Positions 5,711-7,124 of a DNA stretch of 7,124 nucleotides are shown piece by piece (position 1 is the first letter of the stretch; each line of letters opens with the position of its first letter). The position numbers were made by a program, and so were the translations under genes. Source of the DNA: Candidatus Poribacteria bacterium (lineage in GTDB: Bacteria; Poribacteria; WGA-4E; WGA-3G). The DNA lies in the NCBI GenBank assembly GCA_028818995.1, contig JAPPMR010000582.1, forward strand, positions 1-7,124, read 5' to 3'. The notes under the pieces were generated by a model that had not been told where the DNA came from, made no database searches, and saw nothing but the letters and a program-made list of their open reading frames with translations.

Positions 5711-7124
5711 TTGGACCTATTAAAAAATCCTTTTCATATTCTGCGTGCTACAACGCGAGACGATAAGATTAAAATAATAGATCTTGCAGAAGAGCGGACT
5801 CTGTTATCAGAGGACGACGAGTGTATGGAGGCACAGTCTACATTGGCACGTCCACAAAATCGGATCTCCGCTGAAATTGCTTGGTTGCCCGGAGTTAATC
5901 CAGAACACGTTGATTCATTGTTAAAACAGTTAGATTCTCCGTACCAAAACTTACTGAACATTACCGATCTTCCACCACTTGCACGTGCTAACGCCCTAAC
6001 TGCTGGATTGTCACGCCTCTCAAATATGGCATCTATTAACCTTGTGGAGTGGATTCTCGCAATTTCTCACACTTATGAAAGAATTGATCCTGAAGAAGTT
6101 AGGGAAACACTTAACGAAGAACGCAATATATCGGGCTTTCCTCAAATTACAGATATATCCGTGATAACTGCCGAAATTCAAAACCAAAGACGTTACTATA
6201 GTCAAACACTTTCCTCTGTAATCAACAATCTATCCGTAACTGAGCGTGCAAGAATATTAACTTTAACACTTGAGACAGTAATAGGTAATAGTAACAACCG
6301 ATGTCCTATATTGATTGATGACCTAATTCAGTCGTATGAAGTCGAGGTCGGGGATGATTTAGAAAAGAAACAGAAAATTATTGAAGCACAAGACGAAAAA
6401 CTCCGAGTGATGGCGGATGCAAAAAATCCAGATACTGAACTCAAACCAATTGTGAATCAACTCATTCAAACCGTTAAAGAGTGGGACACCATTGCACAAC
6501 CGATTCAACTGAGTAAAAGAAGTAGAGGGGAACGACACACCGCCAGTTTTAAAATTGCAGAACTTCTTAGAATATTGGCTGCTGATCTTTTAGGTGAATA
6601 CAGAAAGTTTGATTTCTCTCTGAAAATCCTAAATATGCTCAAGGAAGTATTCGCTGAAGTGCCTGAACTTGCTGAACCTATAACTGCAGACTTAAAGTTT
6701 TTAGAGGAAAAAATACCAATTGCAAGAGGCGTGGAAAAATTTGAAGAAATTAAGGAACAGGTTGAGAAACTTAAGGAAGCAGCGGATGCAAAAAAACCTG
6801 ATTATACTTTAACACCGATGGTAAATCAACTGGTACAAACCGTCAAAACATGGGATGCTTCTGCACAACCTTTTGAAGCAAACGACAGTGTAGCACTTCT
6901 TGTTAGAAGTATAGCACTTCATCTCTGGAATGAACATCAAAAACTTGATTTCGCAATACAGATTACAAACATCCTCCTTGAAGTATTTGCGAGGGTTCCT
7001 GAAGTAACTAATCGACTTGCCGAGGACAGAAAGACATTACAGAAGCAAGCAATCATTGCTAAAGAATTAGAAAAATTTGAAGAAATTAAGGAACAGGTTG
7101 AGAAACTTAAGGAAGCAGCGGATG
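5711..7124 (+). CDS. J-like module protein with tandem helical repeats (3' end missing)
   Basis: The open frame runs from TTG 5711 to the last base, giving 471 codons without a stop. Translation begins MDLLKNPFHILRAT, aligning with DILNNPFFILKAT at residue 402 of the preceding protein. The J-like module spans about 1-61 and ends in the identical string RISAEIAWLPG (51-61). No HPD is present, so it is not a classical DnaJ. A second shared helical region (about 91-170) includes ARAN, VEWILAISHTY, EVRETLNEER and SGFPQIT. Repeats follow: unit 1 at about 219-341, unit 2 at 342-453, and unit 3 starting at 454 and cut by the window end. Each begins with a charged heptad-like segment (F344, I347, V351, L354, A358), followed by VNQL..TVK.WD..AQP and an amphipathic VFA.VPE segment. 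No signal peptide or membrane helix is seen, so it is probably cytoplasmic. The gene lies 18 bases after the previous stop, in the same frame. A co-chaperone or scaffold for the neighbouring Hsp70s is the likeliest role, by inference; no catalytic motif is visible. Confidence 0.88.
   Translation, partial: MDLLKNPFHILRATTRDDKIKIIDLAEERTLLSEDDECMEAQSTLARPQNRISAEIAWLPGVNPEHVDSLLKQLDSPYQNLLNITDLPPLARANALTAGLSRLSNMASINLVEWILAISHTYERIDPEEVRETLNEERNISGFPQITDISVITAEIQNQRRYYSQTLSSVINNLSVTERARILTLTLETVIGNSNNRCPILIDDLIQSYEVEVGDDLEKKQKIIEAQDEKLRVMADAKNPDTELKPIVNQLIQTVKEWDTIAQPIQLSKRSRGERHTASFKIAELLRILAADLLGEYRKFDFSLKILNMLKEVFAEVPELAEPITADLKFLEEKIPIARGVEKFEEIKEQVEKLKEAADAKKPDYTLTPMVNQLVQTVKTWDASAQPFEANDSVALLVRSIALHLWNEHQKLDFAIQITNILLEVFARVPEVTNRLAEDRKTLQKQAIIAKELEKFEEIKEQVEKLKEAAD
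5717..6718 (+). repeat. J-like/helical-tail module, copy 2
   Basis: This is the protein-level duplicate of 4463-5650. The interval between WLPG (61) and ARAN (91) is only 29 residues. DNA similarity is clearly lower than between the two ATPase domains, so this duplication is probably older or less homogenised. Confidence 0.83.
6365..6733 (+). repeat. Protein repeat unit 1 (about 123 residues)
   Basis: This is the first unit of the repeat in the last gene: EKLRVMADAKNPD, then VNQLIQTVKEWDTIAQPIQ, then KILNMLKEVFAEVPE. It is about ten residues longer than unit 2 because of an extra SKRSRGERHTAS-like stretch, which is also present in the homologous region of the preceding gene (KRRQGLRYTAS). 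Units with the insert are probably the ancestral form. Confidence 0.75.
6734..7069 (+). repeat. Protein repeat unit 2 (112 residues)
   Basis: This is the second unit: EKFEEIKEQVEKLKEAAD, then VNQLVQTVKTWDASAQPF, then ITNILLEVFARVPE. Its first 55 bases (6734-6788) recur exactly at 7070-7124, setting a period of 336 bases (112 codons). Confidence 0.8.
7070..7124 (+). repeat. Start of repeat unit 3, exact 55-base copy of 6734-6788
   Basis: This is identical to the first 55 bases of unit 2 and ends at the final base of the window. The gene therefore continues into at least a third unit of unknown length. Confidence 0.9.

Noticed and set aside
6734..7124. CRISPR-like or other non-coding direct repeat
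   Set aside because: The 55-base repeats are in frame, encode the same charged helical peptide and are 336 bases apart within one open reading frame.

Overview
The window is a compact, fully co-directional (+ strand) stretch of four genes with almost no intergenic DNA and no visible promoter or terminator. It therefore looks like the inside of one operon that continues past both ends. The DNA is AT-rich, ribosome-binding sites are AAGGAG-like, and at least one gene appears to start with TTG. This fits a bacterium, but I see nothing that fixes the phylum.

Layout: (1) bases 2-640, the 3' part of a membrane protein with several hydrophobic segments and a soluble tail whose end weakly resembles the GrpE C-terminal beta-wing. 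(2) 640-3237, an 865-residue Hsp70 with an intact ATPase domain, an inserted beta-rich segment, a substrate-binding-like beta domain and an unusually long helical C-terminus. (3) 3254-5692, a second Hsp70-type protein. Its ATPase domain is a close duplicate of the first, but two nucleotide-binding motifs are damaged, and the substrate-binding half is replaced by a J-like (HPD-less) module and a long helical tail. (4) 5711 to the window end, a protein that begins directly with the same J-like module and helical tail, then carries tandem repeats of about 112-123 residues. It is still open at the last base.

Inferred logic: the row encodes a self-contained, probably membrane-linked Hsp70 machine. 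It would comprise a candidate exchange-factor-like membrane protein, an active Hsp70, a pseudo-Hsp70/J-like hybrid, and a J-like repeat scaffold. The genes arose partly by local duplication and module shuffling: the ATPase domain is shared by genes 2 and 3, and the J-like/tail module by genes 3 and 4. Runs of 76 and 53 identical bases within the otherwise diverged duplicate ATPase domains suggest gene conversion. A 55-base exact repeat that reaches the last base suggests the sequence ends at a repeat that could not be assembled. No toxin, nuclease or other effector is visible, so a role in defence, secretion or envelope quality control cannot be chosen from this window alone.
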